Origin: a virus
Direction: 5' to 3' (one strand)
IMG/VR virus record: IMGVR_UViG_3300047564_000326
Span: 1-47,266 of that record
Length of the DNA: 47,266 nt
Shown here: positions 23,213 through 30,909 of the stretch, in pieces
Position numbering within the stretch: position 1 is the stretch's first letter
Layout of the letters: every line of letters begins with the position of its first letter
The notes under the pieces: model-generated
What the model was told of the DNA's origin: nothing
Databases searched by the model: none
What the model saw: only the letters and a program-made list of their open reading frames with translations
Translations under genes and position numbers: made by a program

Positions 23213-25291
23213 ATGTCTAATAGTAAGATGGTAATGAGCCAAGCTGCTAACTCCCAAGTTGACCTGACACCAAAGGCTTTGGCTGTAGCTCACGGGGCTA
23301 CACCGTTTATCACGGTATACTCTTGGGGACCTTCTGGTGGTTTTGGTGGGGTGTATTCTAATCCTGCTACTCTCCCCGCTGGCGCAGGCAATGGTGTGGT
23401 TTTCAGCAATTCTGGTAATGCTATAGCTGTGGCACATGATACTACGCCCTTTGTCACAACCTACCCGTGGTCTACAAGTGGCTTTGGCACTAAATATGCT
23501 AATCCAAGCACTCTTCCTACTGGCAATGGTAATGGCATAGTTTTCAGCTCTTCTGGCAATGCTATAGCTGTGACTCACAATACTACGCCCTTTATCACAA
23601 CCTACCCTTGGTCTGGTTCTGGGTTTGGGACTAAGTATGCTAACCCAGCGACCCTACCTACTGGGAATGGTGATGAGGTGGCCTTCAGTCCTGATGGCTC
23701 TGCTATAGCTGTGGCGCATGATACTACTCCCTTTATTTCTGCTTATCCTTGGAGTGCTTCTGGATTTGGTACTAAATATACTAACCCAGCGACTCTACCT
23801 ACTGGCAATGGTAATGATGTAGCATTCAGTCCTGATGGTTCTGCTATAGCTGTGGCACATGATACCAGCCCCTTTATTTCTGCTTACCCTTGGAGCGGCT
23901 CTGGTTTTGGAACTAAGTATGCTAACCCTGCTACGCTTCCTGCTGGTAATTCGTACGGCATAGCCTTTAGCCCCGATGGTTTTGCTATAGCTGTGGCTCA
24001 TGCTACCAGCCCTTTTGTAACAGCGTATCCTTGGTCAGGTTCTGGGTTTGGTACTAAGTATACTAACCCCAGTACTCTTCCTGCTGGCCTTGGTCTTGAT
24101 GTAGCATTCAGTCCTGATGGTTCTGCTATAGCTGTGTCACACTCTACTTCACCTTTTGTAACAGCGTACCCTTGGTCAGGTTCTGGGTTTGGTACTAAAT
24201 ATGCTAACCCCAATACTCTTCCCCCTAGCCAAGGCATTGGCGTAGCATGGTCCACTGTCGGTGATCCGAAGCCGATTGAGTTCTTGGCTGTGGCTCATCA
24301 GAATACCCCATTTGTCACAGTGTATCCTTGGACTGCATCTGGATTTGGTGCAAAAATTGCTAACCCCAGCACTCTTGCTTCAGATGCTTATGGTGTAGCT
24401 TTTAGCCCAAGCGGGAATGCAATTGCTGTAGGCACCTTGCCAAGTAGCCCATATGTACATGCGTACCCTTGGTCTGCGTCTGGTTTTGGAACTAAGTACG
24501 CTAACCCTACTACATTACCTGCGAATTACGCCTATGATGTAGTCTTTAGCCCTGCTGGTAATGCTGTCGCTGTGGCGCATGAGGGTAGTCCTTTCGTAAC
24601 TGTTTACTCTTGGTCTGCGGGTGGCTTTGGTACTAAGTATGCTAACCCAGCGACTCTACCCGGGTCTGGGCGAGATGTAGCTTTTAGCTCAGATGGTGGT
24701 GCAATCGCCATAGGGGGTAATGTATCGCCTTTCATATCTGCTTACCCTTGGAGTTCTTCTACGGGATTTGGTACTAAATATGCTGATCCAGCGACTCTGC
24801 CATCACCTAGCGTCTCAGGTATATCCTTTAGCCCTGACGGGAGTTCTATTGCTGTAGGTGTTGGTTCTAGCCCTTCTGTAATGGCTTATCCTTGGTCAAA
24901 CTCTACTGGCTTTGGGACTAAGTATGCTAACCCAGCGACTCTACCAAACGGTAACTCAACTGGTGGTGTAGTTTTTAACCCAAGTAGTAACGTAATTGTT
25001 GCCACCAACGACAATTCACCTTACGTCACTGCTTATCCTTGGAGTGCATCTACGGGATTTGGCACTAAGTATACTGACCCTAGTGTCGGAAATAGGCCCA
25101 CAGGAGCGCCACAGGACATAGCCTTTAACTTTGATGGTACCGCCATAGCTGTTGGACACAATACTACACCATTTGTGACTGCGATTAGTTGGTCAAACTC
25201 TACAGGCTTCGGTACTAAATTCACTAACCCCACTACATTACCGCCACAGCCGGGACAAAGTGTAGCTTTTGGTACAATCTATCCAGCATAA
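23213..25291 (+). CDS. Putative adhesin with 14 propeller-type repeats
   Basis: A 692-residue protein made almost wholly of 14 repeats of about 46 residues, each with AVAHDTTPFVTAYPW, SGFGTKYANPATLP and VAFSPDGSAI elements. The SPDGSAIAVAH pattern is WD40/beta-propeller-like, and 14 fits two seven-bladed propellers. The N-terminal 22 residues (MSNSKMVMSQ...) are short, so it may attach through another fibre. Repeats 2-7 are close to identical at DNA level. Leader sequence resembles that of the gene at 19701 (GGGAGA then CGAACC before the ATG). It is probably a receptor-binding protein. Confidence 0.7.
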   Translation: MSNSKMVMSQAANSQVDLTPKALAVAHGATPFITVYSWGPSGGFGGVYSNPATLPAGAGNGVVFSNSGNAIAVAHDTTPFVTTYPWSTSGFGTKYANPSTLPTGNGNGIVFSSSGNAIAVTHNTTPFITTYPWSGSGFGTKYANPATLPTGNGDEVAFSPDGSAIAVAHDTTPFISAYPWSASGFGTKYTNPATLPTGNGNDVAFSPDGSAIAVAHDTSPFISAYPWSGSGFGTKYANPATLPAGNSYGIAFSPDGFAIAVAHATSPFVTAYPWSGSGFGTKYTNPSTLPAGLGLDVAFSPDGSAIAVSHSTSPFVTAYPWSGSGFGTKYANPNTLPPSQGIGVAWSTVGDPKPIEFLAVAHQNTPFVTVYPWTASGFGAKIANPSTLASDAYGVAFSPSGNAIAVGTLPSSPYVHAYPWSASGFGTKYANPTTLPANYAYDVVFSPAGNAVAVAHEGSPFVTVYSWSAGGFGTKYANPATLPGSGRDVAFSSDGGAIAIGGNVSPFISAYPWSSSTGFGTKYADPATLPSPSVSGISFSPDGSSIAVGVGSSPSVMAYPWSNSTGFGTKYANPATLPNGNSTGGVVFNPSSNVIVATNDNSPYVTAYPWSASTGFGTKYTDPSVGNRPTGAPQDIAFNFDGTAIAVGHNTTPFVTAISWSNSTGFGTKFTNPTTLPPQPGQSVAFGTIYPA
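23279..25288 (+). repeat. Array of 14 coding repeats, about 135-145 nt each
   Basis: Successive units share long DNA stretches such as GGTTTTGGAACTAAGTATGC and its variants. Similarity is highest in the first half and falls toward the 3' end, a pattern of recent expansion or homogenisation. Confidence 0.85.
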
Positions 25292-25300
25292 TCCCCGACT

Positions 25301-25316
25301 GTAGATGCAAATCTAC
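25301..25316 (+). other. GNRA-loop hairpin between adhesin and next gene
   Basis: GTAGAT, a GCAA tetraloop and ATCTAC form a perfect 6-bp hairpin in the 46-nt gap. It is not followed by a T run; an mRNA-stabilising or processing role is possible. Confidence 0.35.
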
Positions 25317-25337
25317 CCCACAAGAATGGAAATACAA

Positions 25338-25607
25338 ATGACTAACCCGACTCAAAACGATAACAAAGAACTGACCCGCGAAGAAATCCTTGAGACTTCC
25401 CTTAAGGCCCGTGAGCAAGAGGTCATGCACTACCAGATCAACATCGACAACTACACCATTGCCTTGGAGGAAATCGACAGTCTTCCCCCACAGGAACGTG
25501 CAGAAATGTCAGCCTTTGCTAACCAACTCGCAGAACTTCTTGCATCTGAGAAGCTAGAGCAAAAGAAAGCAAAGATCATGTTGGCTGTAGTCAAGAAGCA
25601 ACTTTAA
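25338..25607 (+). CDS. Hypothetical small coiled-coil protein
   Basis: 89 residues, mostly charged helix with a likely coiled coil from REEILETSLKARE to the C-terminus. The start at 25338 is chosen because GGA lies 7 nt upstream; an in-frame ATG at 25305 falls inside a hairpin and has no binding site. It resembles small helical proteins found between fibre genes and chaperones; function unknown. Confidence 0.6.
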   Translation: MTNPTQNDNKELTREEILETSLKAREQEVMHYQINIDNYTIALEEIDSLPPQERAEMSAFANQLAELLASEKLEQKKAKIMLAVVKKQL

Positions 25608-25621
25608 GAAGGACTACAAGA

Positions 25622-26140
25622 ATGTTCGCTAAGATTACAAATGGTGCTGTAGACAAGTTCCCCTATACGGTGGGCCAACTACGCCATGACAACCCGAACA
25701 CCAGCTTCCCGAAGCAAATCTCAGAAACTATCATGCTGAACTATGGCATGGTTCCTGTGAGTGAGGTTCCTGCACCTGAGTTCGATCCTCTGACACACTT
25801 CGCTGAGTGGGGGCCTGTGCCTGAACGTGAGGTGATTGGCTACTACACAGAAGAAGATGCCCCAATGCCTGATATGGTGGGGGAACCTATCCGCTCTGGT
25901 CGTTGGGTCTTGCTTCCTACAGTGCGAGAGTACTCAGAGGATCAACTTGCTGAACGTGCTGCTGCTAAGGCTTCTGAGGTTCGTAGCCAACGGGATAAAC
26001 TGTTGGTTGAAACCGACTGGATGGCTCTCTCGGATGTAGTTATGTCCCCTGAGATGACTGCCTATCGTCAAGCACTGAGAGACATCACTGCACAAGATGG
26101 GTTCCCTTATAATGTCATTTGGCCAGTTAAACCCACTTGA
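25622..26140 (+). CDS. Phage tail assembly chaperone-like protein, copy 2
   Basis: 172 residues. The C-terminal part (about 118-172: SQRDKLLVETDWMA, then YRQALRDITAQDGFP and VIWPVKP) is closely related to copy 1 at 18516 and fits the Phage_tail_APC pattern. The N-terminal part (MFAKITNGAVDKFPYTVGQL...) is of a different type, common in phage tail-fibre assembly genes. It closes the fibre cassette and may assist the propeller proteins just upstream. Ribosome binding site AGGA about 8 nt upstream. Confidence 0.75.
   Translation: MFAKITNGAVDKFPYTVGQLRHDNPNTSFPKQISETIMLNYGMVPVSEVPAPEFDPLTHFAEWGPVPEREVIGYYTEEDAPMPDMVGEPIRSGRWVLLPTVREYSEDQLAERAAAKASEVRSQRDKLLVETDWMALSDVVMSPEMTAYRQALRDITAQDGFPYNVIWPVKPT
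26061..26088 (+). repeat. 28-nt sequence shared with first chaperone gene (copy 2)
   Basis: Identical to 18892-18919 and in the same frame of the homologous gene. The two copies flank about 7.2 kb of fibre genes. Confidence 0.85.
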
Positions 26141-26166
26141 TTTCTTCCTTAAACTGTGTTAAAACC

Positions 26167-26175
26167 TGATATACT
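26167..26175 (+). promoter_or_regulatory. Possible extended -10 promoter before internal virion genes
   Basis: TGATATACT has the TGn extension and a -10 matching at five of six bases. The region 15-18 nt upstream has no good -35. It would drive the ejection-protein genes from 26192. Confidence 0.3.
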
Positions 26176-26191
26176 TTTGGAGTAGTACGAT

Positions 26192-28738
26192 ATGGACTTT
26201 AACCCTCAACAGCAACACATTCTGTTGTCCAAGATGGGATACACTGGGCCTGCTAACCCTAAGATGATGGATGCTTTCTTGTCATCCAACCCCGGTGCTG
26301 CTGCTCGTATGGGTAAGTTCAGTCGTGCCGCCCAGAAGATGAATGCAGGCACTGTGGGTATGGCTCAGGGTGGTACTGCTAACAAAGCTCCGTTACCCAC
26401 TGCATTTACCGTTAAAACGTCCGGTGGAAAAATGGACGAAAGAACCTACACAGTCGTAGATTCTGCTGGTAAAGTAGTCTTTGGTCCTACCCCGAATAAA
26501 GGGGCTGCTGATGCAGATGCTAAGAGCCGTAACGCTGCTGCTTCTACCCCTGCTCCTACAACTACTACCCCTGCTACGGGTACACCGGGTACTTCTACTA
26601 ACCCTGCCCCCGGTGGTCATCCTTCTTGGATTACTCCCCCGCCTCCCGGTGTTGGTGTCACACAAGCTTTAGTTGAACATACCAACCCAATTACGGGCGA
26701 GAAGTGGACGGCACCTACTGGCGGATACACTGTAAATGTTTCTGCACCTGCCCCTACGACTCCTCCTAATACAGGTACCCCTACTAATCCTGCACCCAAT
26801 ACCAGTAGTGACTTTGACGAAAAAGGTTTGCTTAAGTCCGGTGCAACTGTAATTCTTGTAGAGGAAAACGGTAAGTTTTATCTTAAGGATTCGCAAGGTC
26901 GTTTTCTCAGCAACCAAACAATCACTGGAGGTAGCGGCAACAGGTATGTCTTTGCTGACGCTGCTGCAGCACAGAAGTATATGGATACAAAGGGTTTCAA
27001 AAACTCTGCAACCCCCACTACCCCCCCTGTTAGTCCTACTAATCCTGCCCCTACTACTCCTCCTGCTACAGGTGATGGCATTACCACTGTCCCTGCCCTA
27101 AGTCCCGGTCGAGGTTTGATTCAGGATACTATCAGAGACCCATTTACGTATGTCAGTACTCCTACAGTCTCTACGACTTCCCCTACTACGGATAGCACCA
27201 CTATCGCTGAGGGTACAGGTCAAGTCACTGGTGATGTATCTGCCACTACGACTGGCGTAGACACTACTGCACAGGTTGTTGCACCTACTGCCATTACCCC
27301 AGAGGCGGTTACTGCTGTCACTTCTGCTGATGCGGTGGCTGCGTCTACTGCTGGGATTAAGCCTGCTCAGGGTGCTATCAAAGAAGGCTCTACCATAGCT
27401 GCGCAACAGCAGACACAGACTTCTATTGCTGATGTAGAGGCTGCTCAGGGTACTGGTATCCTCATGTCTAACCCGGTACAGCGCCAGATTGAGGCTGGGG
27501 AGATGGTCTCCGGTACTGCTGTTGATGCAGCTAAAGTAGACAAGATGATGTCTCAGGTGCAGGCTGCTGAGGCTACCCCTACAGATAAGGCCACTGTACA
27601 AGGTCAACTCTCAGAACTTATGACTCAGTTTGAGGGTGGTAAGACGCCTGCTTGGGCTGCTGGTGCTATGCGTAGTGCTCAGGCAATGCTTGCAGAGAGA
27701 GGTCTTGGTGCTTCCTCAATGGCTGGTCAGGCTGTTATTCAGGCCGCTATGGAGGCTGCACTTCCTATTGCTCAGATTGATGCTCAGACCCGTGCACAGT
27801 TTGAATCTCAGAACCTCTCTAATCGTCAGCAGACTGCAATGTTCGCGGCACAACAGAGGGCATCCTTCCTCCAGCAAGATTTCGACCAGAACTTCCAGAC
27901 CCGTGTTCTGAATGCTGCCAAGGTCTCTGACATTGCTAATCTAAACTTTACTGCCGCCCAGACGATTGCTCTGGAGAACAGCCGTATCATTAACACGGTG
28001 AACCTTGCAAACCTAAACAACAGACAGGCAATGGTTCTGGCTAAGGCATCTGCTCTGGCTAACCTTGATATTGCTAACCTGAATAACCGTCAACAGGCTG
28101 CTGTTCAGAATGCTCAGAACTTCCTGCAGGTGGACCTGACTAACCTCGACAATGCTCAGCAGGCAGAGATGTTCCGTGCTCAATCTAACGTGCAGGCTAT
28201 TCTTACTGACACTGCTGCCGAGAATGCTACTATCCAGTTCAATGCTGCCAGTAAGAACCAAGCAGATCAATTCTTTGCTGACCTAACTGCTCGTGCTCTT
28301 CAGTTCAATGCTGACCAACAGAATGCGATGAACCAGTTCAATACAGGGGAGGCTAACGCTACCGCACGTTTCAATGCTCAGCAGAAGGCAGCAAGAGATC
28401 AGTTCAATGCCACCAACTCTCTTGTTATTGCTCAGGCCAATGCCAAGTGGAGACAGGATGTTGCTACTGAGGCTACCCGTGCACAGAATGAGGCTAACCT
28501 GCAGGCTGCAGCAGCAGCTAATGCTATGACTGCTAGGGCTATGGAAGAGACTTGGCAACAAGAAAAAGATGTTATCGCATATGCCTTCACTGCCATTGAG
28601 AATGACAAGGACCGTGCACTGCAGGTTACTCTTGCGGATAAAGAAATAGACCTAGCCAAGTGGACAGCGGCTGAAGCGGAGTCTGCGGCGAGGACAGAGG
28701 CTCTCGTCAATCTGGTATTTGGGGGCTTTGGGAGTTAA
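26192..28738 (+). CDS. Large internal/ejection-type virion protein with helical repeats
   Basis: A product of 848 residues. After a short helical start (1-60), residues 65-470 are Pro/Thr/Ala-rich linker with two small beta segments (about 65-95 and 215-260). Residues 480-848 are an almost unbroken helix with repeated NLNNRQQA, AQNFLQ and QFNA motifs and very few prolines. PAWAAGAMRSAQAMLAERGLG-type sequence is frequent in marine phage structural proteins. Place and composition suggest a core or ejected protein that lines the DNA path, comparable in role to T7 gp14-gp16; this is inference. GGAG lies 9 nt before the ATG. Confidence 0.65.
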   Translation: MDFNPQQQHILLSKMGYTGPANPKMMDAFLSSNPGAAARMGKFSRAAQKMNAGTVGMAQGGTANKAPLPTAFTVKTSGGKMDERTYTVVDSAGKVVFGPTPNKGAADADAKSRNAAASTPAPTTTTPATGTPGTSTNPAPGGHPSWITPPPPGVGVTQALVEHTNPITGEKWTAPTGGYTVNVSAPAPTTPPNTGTPTNPAPNTSSDFDEKGLLKSGATVILVEENGKFYLKDSQGRFLSNQTITGGSGNRYVFADAAAAQKYMDTKGFKNSATPTTPPVSPTNPAPTTPPATGDGITTVPALSPGRGLIQDTIRDPFTYVSTPTVSTTSPTTDSTTIAEGTGQVTGDVSATTTGVDTTAQVVAPTAITPEAVTAVTSADAVAASTAGIKPAQGAIKEGSTIAAQQQTQTSIADVEAAQGTGILMSNPVQRQIEAGEMVSGTAVDAAKVDKMMSQVQAAEATPTDKATVQGQLSELMTQFEGGKTPAWAAGAMRSAQAMLAERGLGASSMAGQAVIQAAMEAALPIAQIDAQTRAQFESQNLSNRQQTAMFAAQQRASFLQQDFDQNFQTRVLNAAKVSDIANLNFTAAQTIALENSRIINTVNLANLNNRQAMVLAKASALANLDIANLNNRQQAAVQNAQNFLQVDLTNLDNAQQAEMFRAQSNVQAILTDTAAENATIQFNAASKNQADQFFADLTARALQFNADQQNAMNQFNTGEANATARFNAQQKAARDQFNATNSLVIAQANAKWRQDVATEATRAQNEANLQAAAAANAMTARAMEETWQQEKDVIAYAFTAIENDKDRALQVTLADKEIDLAKWTAAEAESAARTEALVNLVFGGFGS

Positions 28739-28740
28739 AA

Positions 28741-29463
28741 ATGGATTACTACAATAGCTACAAAAACACTGTAAGTCTGGCTGACACGCTTTTGCAGTCT
28801 GTTCGTGAGACCAAAGACAAAGGTAAGTCAGGTCTTGGCTCTCGTCAAATTGGAAAACAAAGAGAGAGTATGTCAGAAAACATTGCGGACATCCAAGCAC
28901 AGTATGTTAGTGACATCAGAAATATGTTTGCTGACTCACTTCCTTCAAGAGAACAAAGTACATCTGAGATTGAGAACTACCTTGCTTTCAAAGATGGCTC
29001 CCCTATGGCCAAGAGAAACCCTAGCTACTGGGAAGGTACGCCGCTACTCGCCCCCATCACTGCTGCAGAGACAGACGAGAACGTGAGGGCTATCCTTGAG
29101 ACCATTAAGATGCGAGAGTCTGGTGGCGACTACAGGATCAAGAACCCTAACGCATCCGCCTCTGGTGCCTACCAGATGATTGACAGCACTTGGAAGAGCC
29201 TCACCACTAAGTACGGGATTGGTACTGAGTACAAGTCTGCAAAGGAGGCTCCCCCGGAAGTTCAGGACATGGTTGCCTCGAACTACGTCAGAGAAATTCT
29301 GATTGAGAACGATAATGACGTGACAAAGGTTCCCGTTGTGTGGTATACTGGTAATGCTCAGGGCAAGATCAGCCAGAAGAATCTGGAACTGAACAATGGC
29401 CTTACTCCTGCAGAGTACCAGAGTAACTGGATGAGAACTTACAATAAGATGCTTGGAAACTAA
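28741..29463 (+). CDS. Virion-associated lytic transglycosylase
   Basis: 240 residues. The C-terminal half holds a lysozyme-like SLT domain: RESGGDY with likely catalytic Glu126, GAYQMIDSTW (142-151) and a late WYTGNAQ strand. The N-terminal 110 residues are helical and probably bind other internal proteins. Such enzymes cut glycan strands locally during DNA entry; T7 gp16 carries a comparable activity in its N-terminus, whereas here it is a separate gene. No signal peptide. It starts 2 nt after the previous stop. Confidence 0.82.
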   Translation: MDYYNSYKNTVSLADTLLQSVRETKDKGKSGLGSRQIGKQRESMSENIADIQAQYVSDIRNMFADSLPSREQSTSEIENYLAFKDGSPMAKRNPSYWEGTPLLAPITAAETDENVRAILETIKMRESGGDYRIKNPNASASGAYQMIDSTWKSLTTKYGIGTEYKSAKEAPPEVQDMVASNYVREILIENDNDVTKVPVVWYTGNAQGKISQKNLELNNGLTPAEYQSNWMRTYNKMLGN

Positions 29464-29464
29464 G

Positions 29465-29971
29465 ATGCAGTTTAATGGCCCCATCCCCGGTCAATCCCTG
29501 ACCACCGCACCCAGAAATTTTCCTTGGGAGAGACCCCCAGAGATTGTTGACCCTGAAGAAGCAATCCAGATGCACATTACCCGGCTGTCTCAGCCTGAGA
29601 TGCTTGAGGATGCCCTTAACCTTCTTGAGTTTGAAGACCTAGACATCCAGACCCTCGTGAGAGGTATTATGCGTGGTGCCGTCTCTAAGGGTATCCACTC
29701 TATTGATGTTGCAATCCTCGCCGCACCTGTCGTTCATGAGTTTCTTAAGCAGGCTGCTAAGGCAGTGGGCATTGATGCTGAGGATGGCTTTGAGGACAAG
29801 AAGGCTAAGAAGCAAAAGTATGACTACGTGGTCACTAGCCGTGCTAAGAAGATGTTGAAAGAAATGGGAGCTAAGCCTAAGGAAGTTGCTAAAGAGGTTC
29901 AGATGGAGGAAGCCCCTAAAGAAGAAGCTCCTATGGCACCTAAAGGTCTCATGGCACGGGGGGATATGTAA
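29465..29971 (+). CDS. Conserved virion-region protein, 168 aa
   Basis: Residues 15-125 contain EAIQMHITRLSQPEMLEDAL and a hydrophobic helix with IDVAILAAPVVHEFLKQAA; the tail is Lys/Glu/Pro-rich and disordered. Proteins of this pattern occur beside the ejection genes of marine phages, with unknown function. ATG 29465 is used because GGA lies 7 nt upstream; the TTG at 29453 is in frame but would overlap the transglycosylase gene. The stop overlaps the next ATG (TAATG). Confidence 0.65.
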   Translation: MQFNGPIPGQSLTTAPRNFPWERPPEIVDPEEAIQMHITRLSQPEMLEDALNLLEFEDLDIQTLVRGIMRGAVSKGIHSIDVAILAAPVVHEFLKQAAKAVGIDAEDGFEDKKAKKQKYDYVVTSRAKKMLKEMGAKPKEVAKEVQMEEAPKEEAPMAPKGLMARGDM

Positions 29972-30909
29972 TGGGTTTCTGGCAAGGGTTAAACGCTGGT
30001 CTTAAAAACATTAGAGCAGAAAAGATTCGTAAAGAGGAACGGCAGCAAGAGATTGACCTTCGTAAGGCTGAGCGTGACGAAGAGCGTAAATACAGGCGTG
30101 AAGAAATTATGTTGCAGGCTGCTGAGAGTCGCAAGGATGCCTTGTTGGCTATGGGTATTAAAAAAGAGCAAGAGAAGGCAGAAGCAGCGGCTCTTGCAGG
30201 CAAAGCCCAGAGTCTTATCGGTCGTTTTGGTGATTCGAAAGACCCTCGTGTTGCAGCCCTTGCAAGTGATGTTAGGACTGCCGCTGAACTGGAAGATAAG
30301 ATTTACACTCTTGAGGTTGAGGCCCAAAAAGCTGGTGTGGAACTCCCTCCGCTGCAGGGTGAGGCACTCCTTGAACTCCTTACTGTGTACGATCCGGGAA
30401 CTAAGACTGTAGCACCTGTTGATATCACACTTGATGATATCCTTGCGGGTGATTATTCTGATGTTAATGCTTACTATAAGACTGCAGCAGCATTGTCTCA
30501 ACCTGCACCCAGAGTTGATGTCAGAATTAATCCTGAGGCTTACCGCAGGTATGACCCCGAAGTCCTTGAAGAAGGTCGTAAGGTATTCGATCAAGAGGTT
30601 CTTCGTCTGGCGAACAATGCTCGGGACAACATGGCAAAAGACGCAAGTGATTATGGGGAGCTTAGTTCTCTAATTGAAGGTTATGCTAAGGAGGGTAGCG
30701 GAGAACGCTTTGCACTGATGGATATGTTTGGTTCACAAGCATTCGCTGTTTTGGCAGAGTCTGGAAATCCCTACATTCAAGACCTAGAAAATGATGCGAC
30801 CCTCTCCCGCTATTCCACTGTGTATCAACTTAATCGTGTGATTACTGATCCTGAGGCGACAGAAGAGGAAAAGGCAAAGGCACAAGAGCTGTTGACGAGG
30901 TTGCAGTAA
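29971..30909 (+). CDS. Putative internal virion protein, coiled coil
   Basis: 312 residues. The first 75 are a highly charged Lys/Arg/Glu helix (coiled coil), followed by a helical body with few aromatic residues. No family recognised. It is coupled at both ends (TAATG) to the 168-aa protein and the 1169-aa internal protein, so it is likely a component of the same ejection assembly. Confidence 0.6.
   Translation: MGFWQGLNAGLKNIRAEKIRKEERQQEIDLRKAERDEERKYRREEIMLQAAESRKDALLAMGIKKEQEKAEAAALAGKAQSLIGRFGDSKDPRVAALASDVRTAAELEDKIYTLEVEAQKAGVELPPLQGEALLELLTVYDPGTKTVAPVDITLDDILAGDYSDVNAYYKTAAALSQPAPRVDVRINPEAYRRYDPEVLEEGRKVFDQEVLRLANNARDNMAKDASDYGELSSLIEGYAKEGSGERFALMDMFGSQAFAVLAESGNPYIQDLENDATLSRYSTVYQLNRVITDPEATEEEKAKAQELLTRLQ

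Noticed and set aside
23279-25288. CRISPR-like array
   Set aside because: The repeats are long, in frame, and encode a continuous propeller-type protein; there are no unique spacers or palindromic repeats.
18892-26088. The 28-nt direct repeats as phage attachment or insertion-element ends
   Set aside because: Both copies are in the same frame of homologous genes, no integrase or transposase is present, and paralogy explains them.
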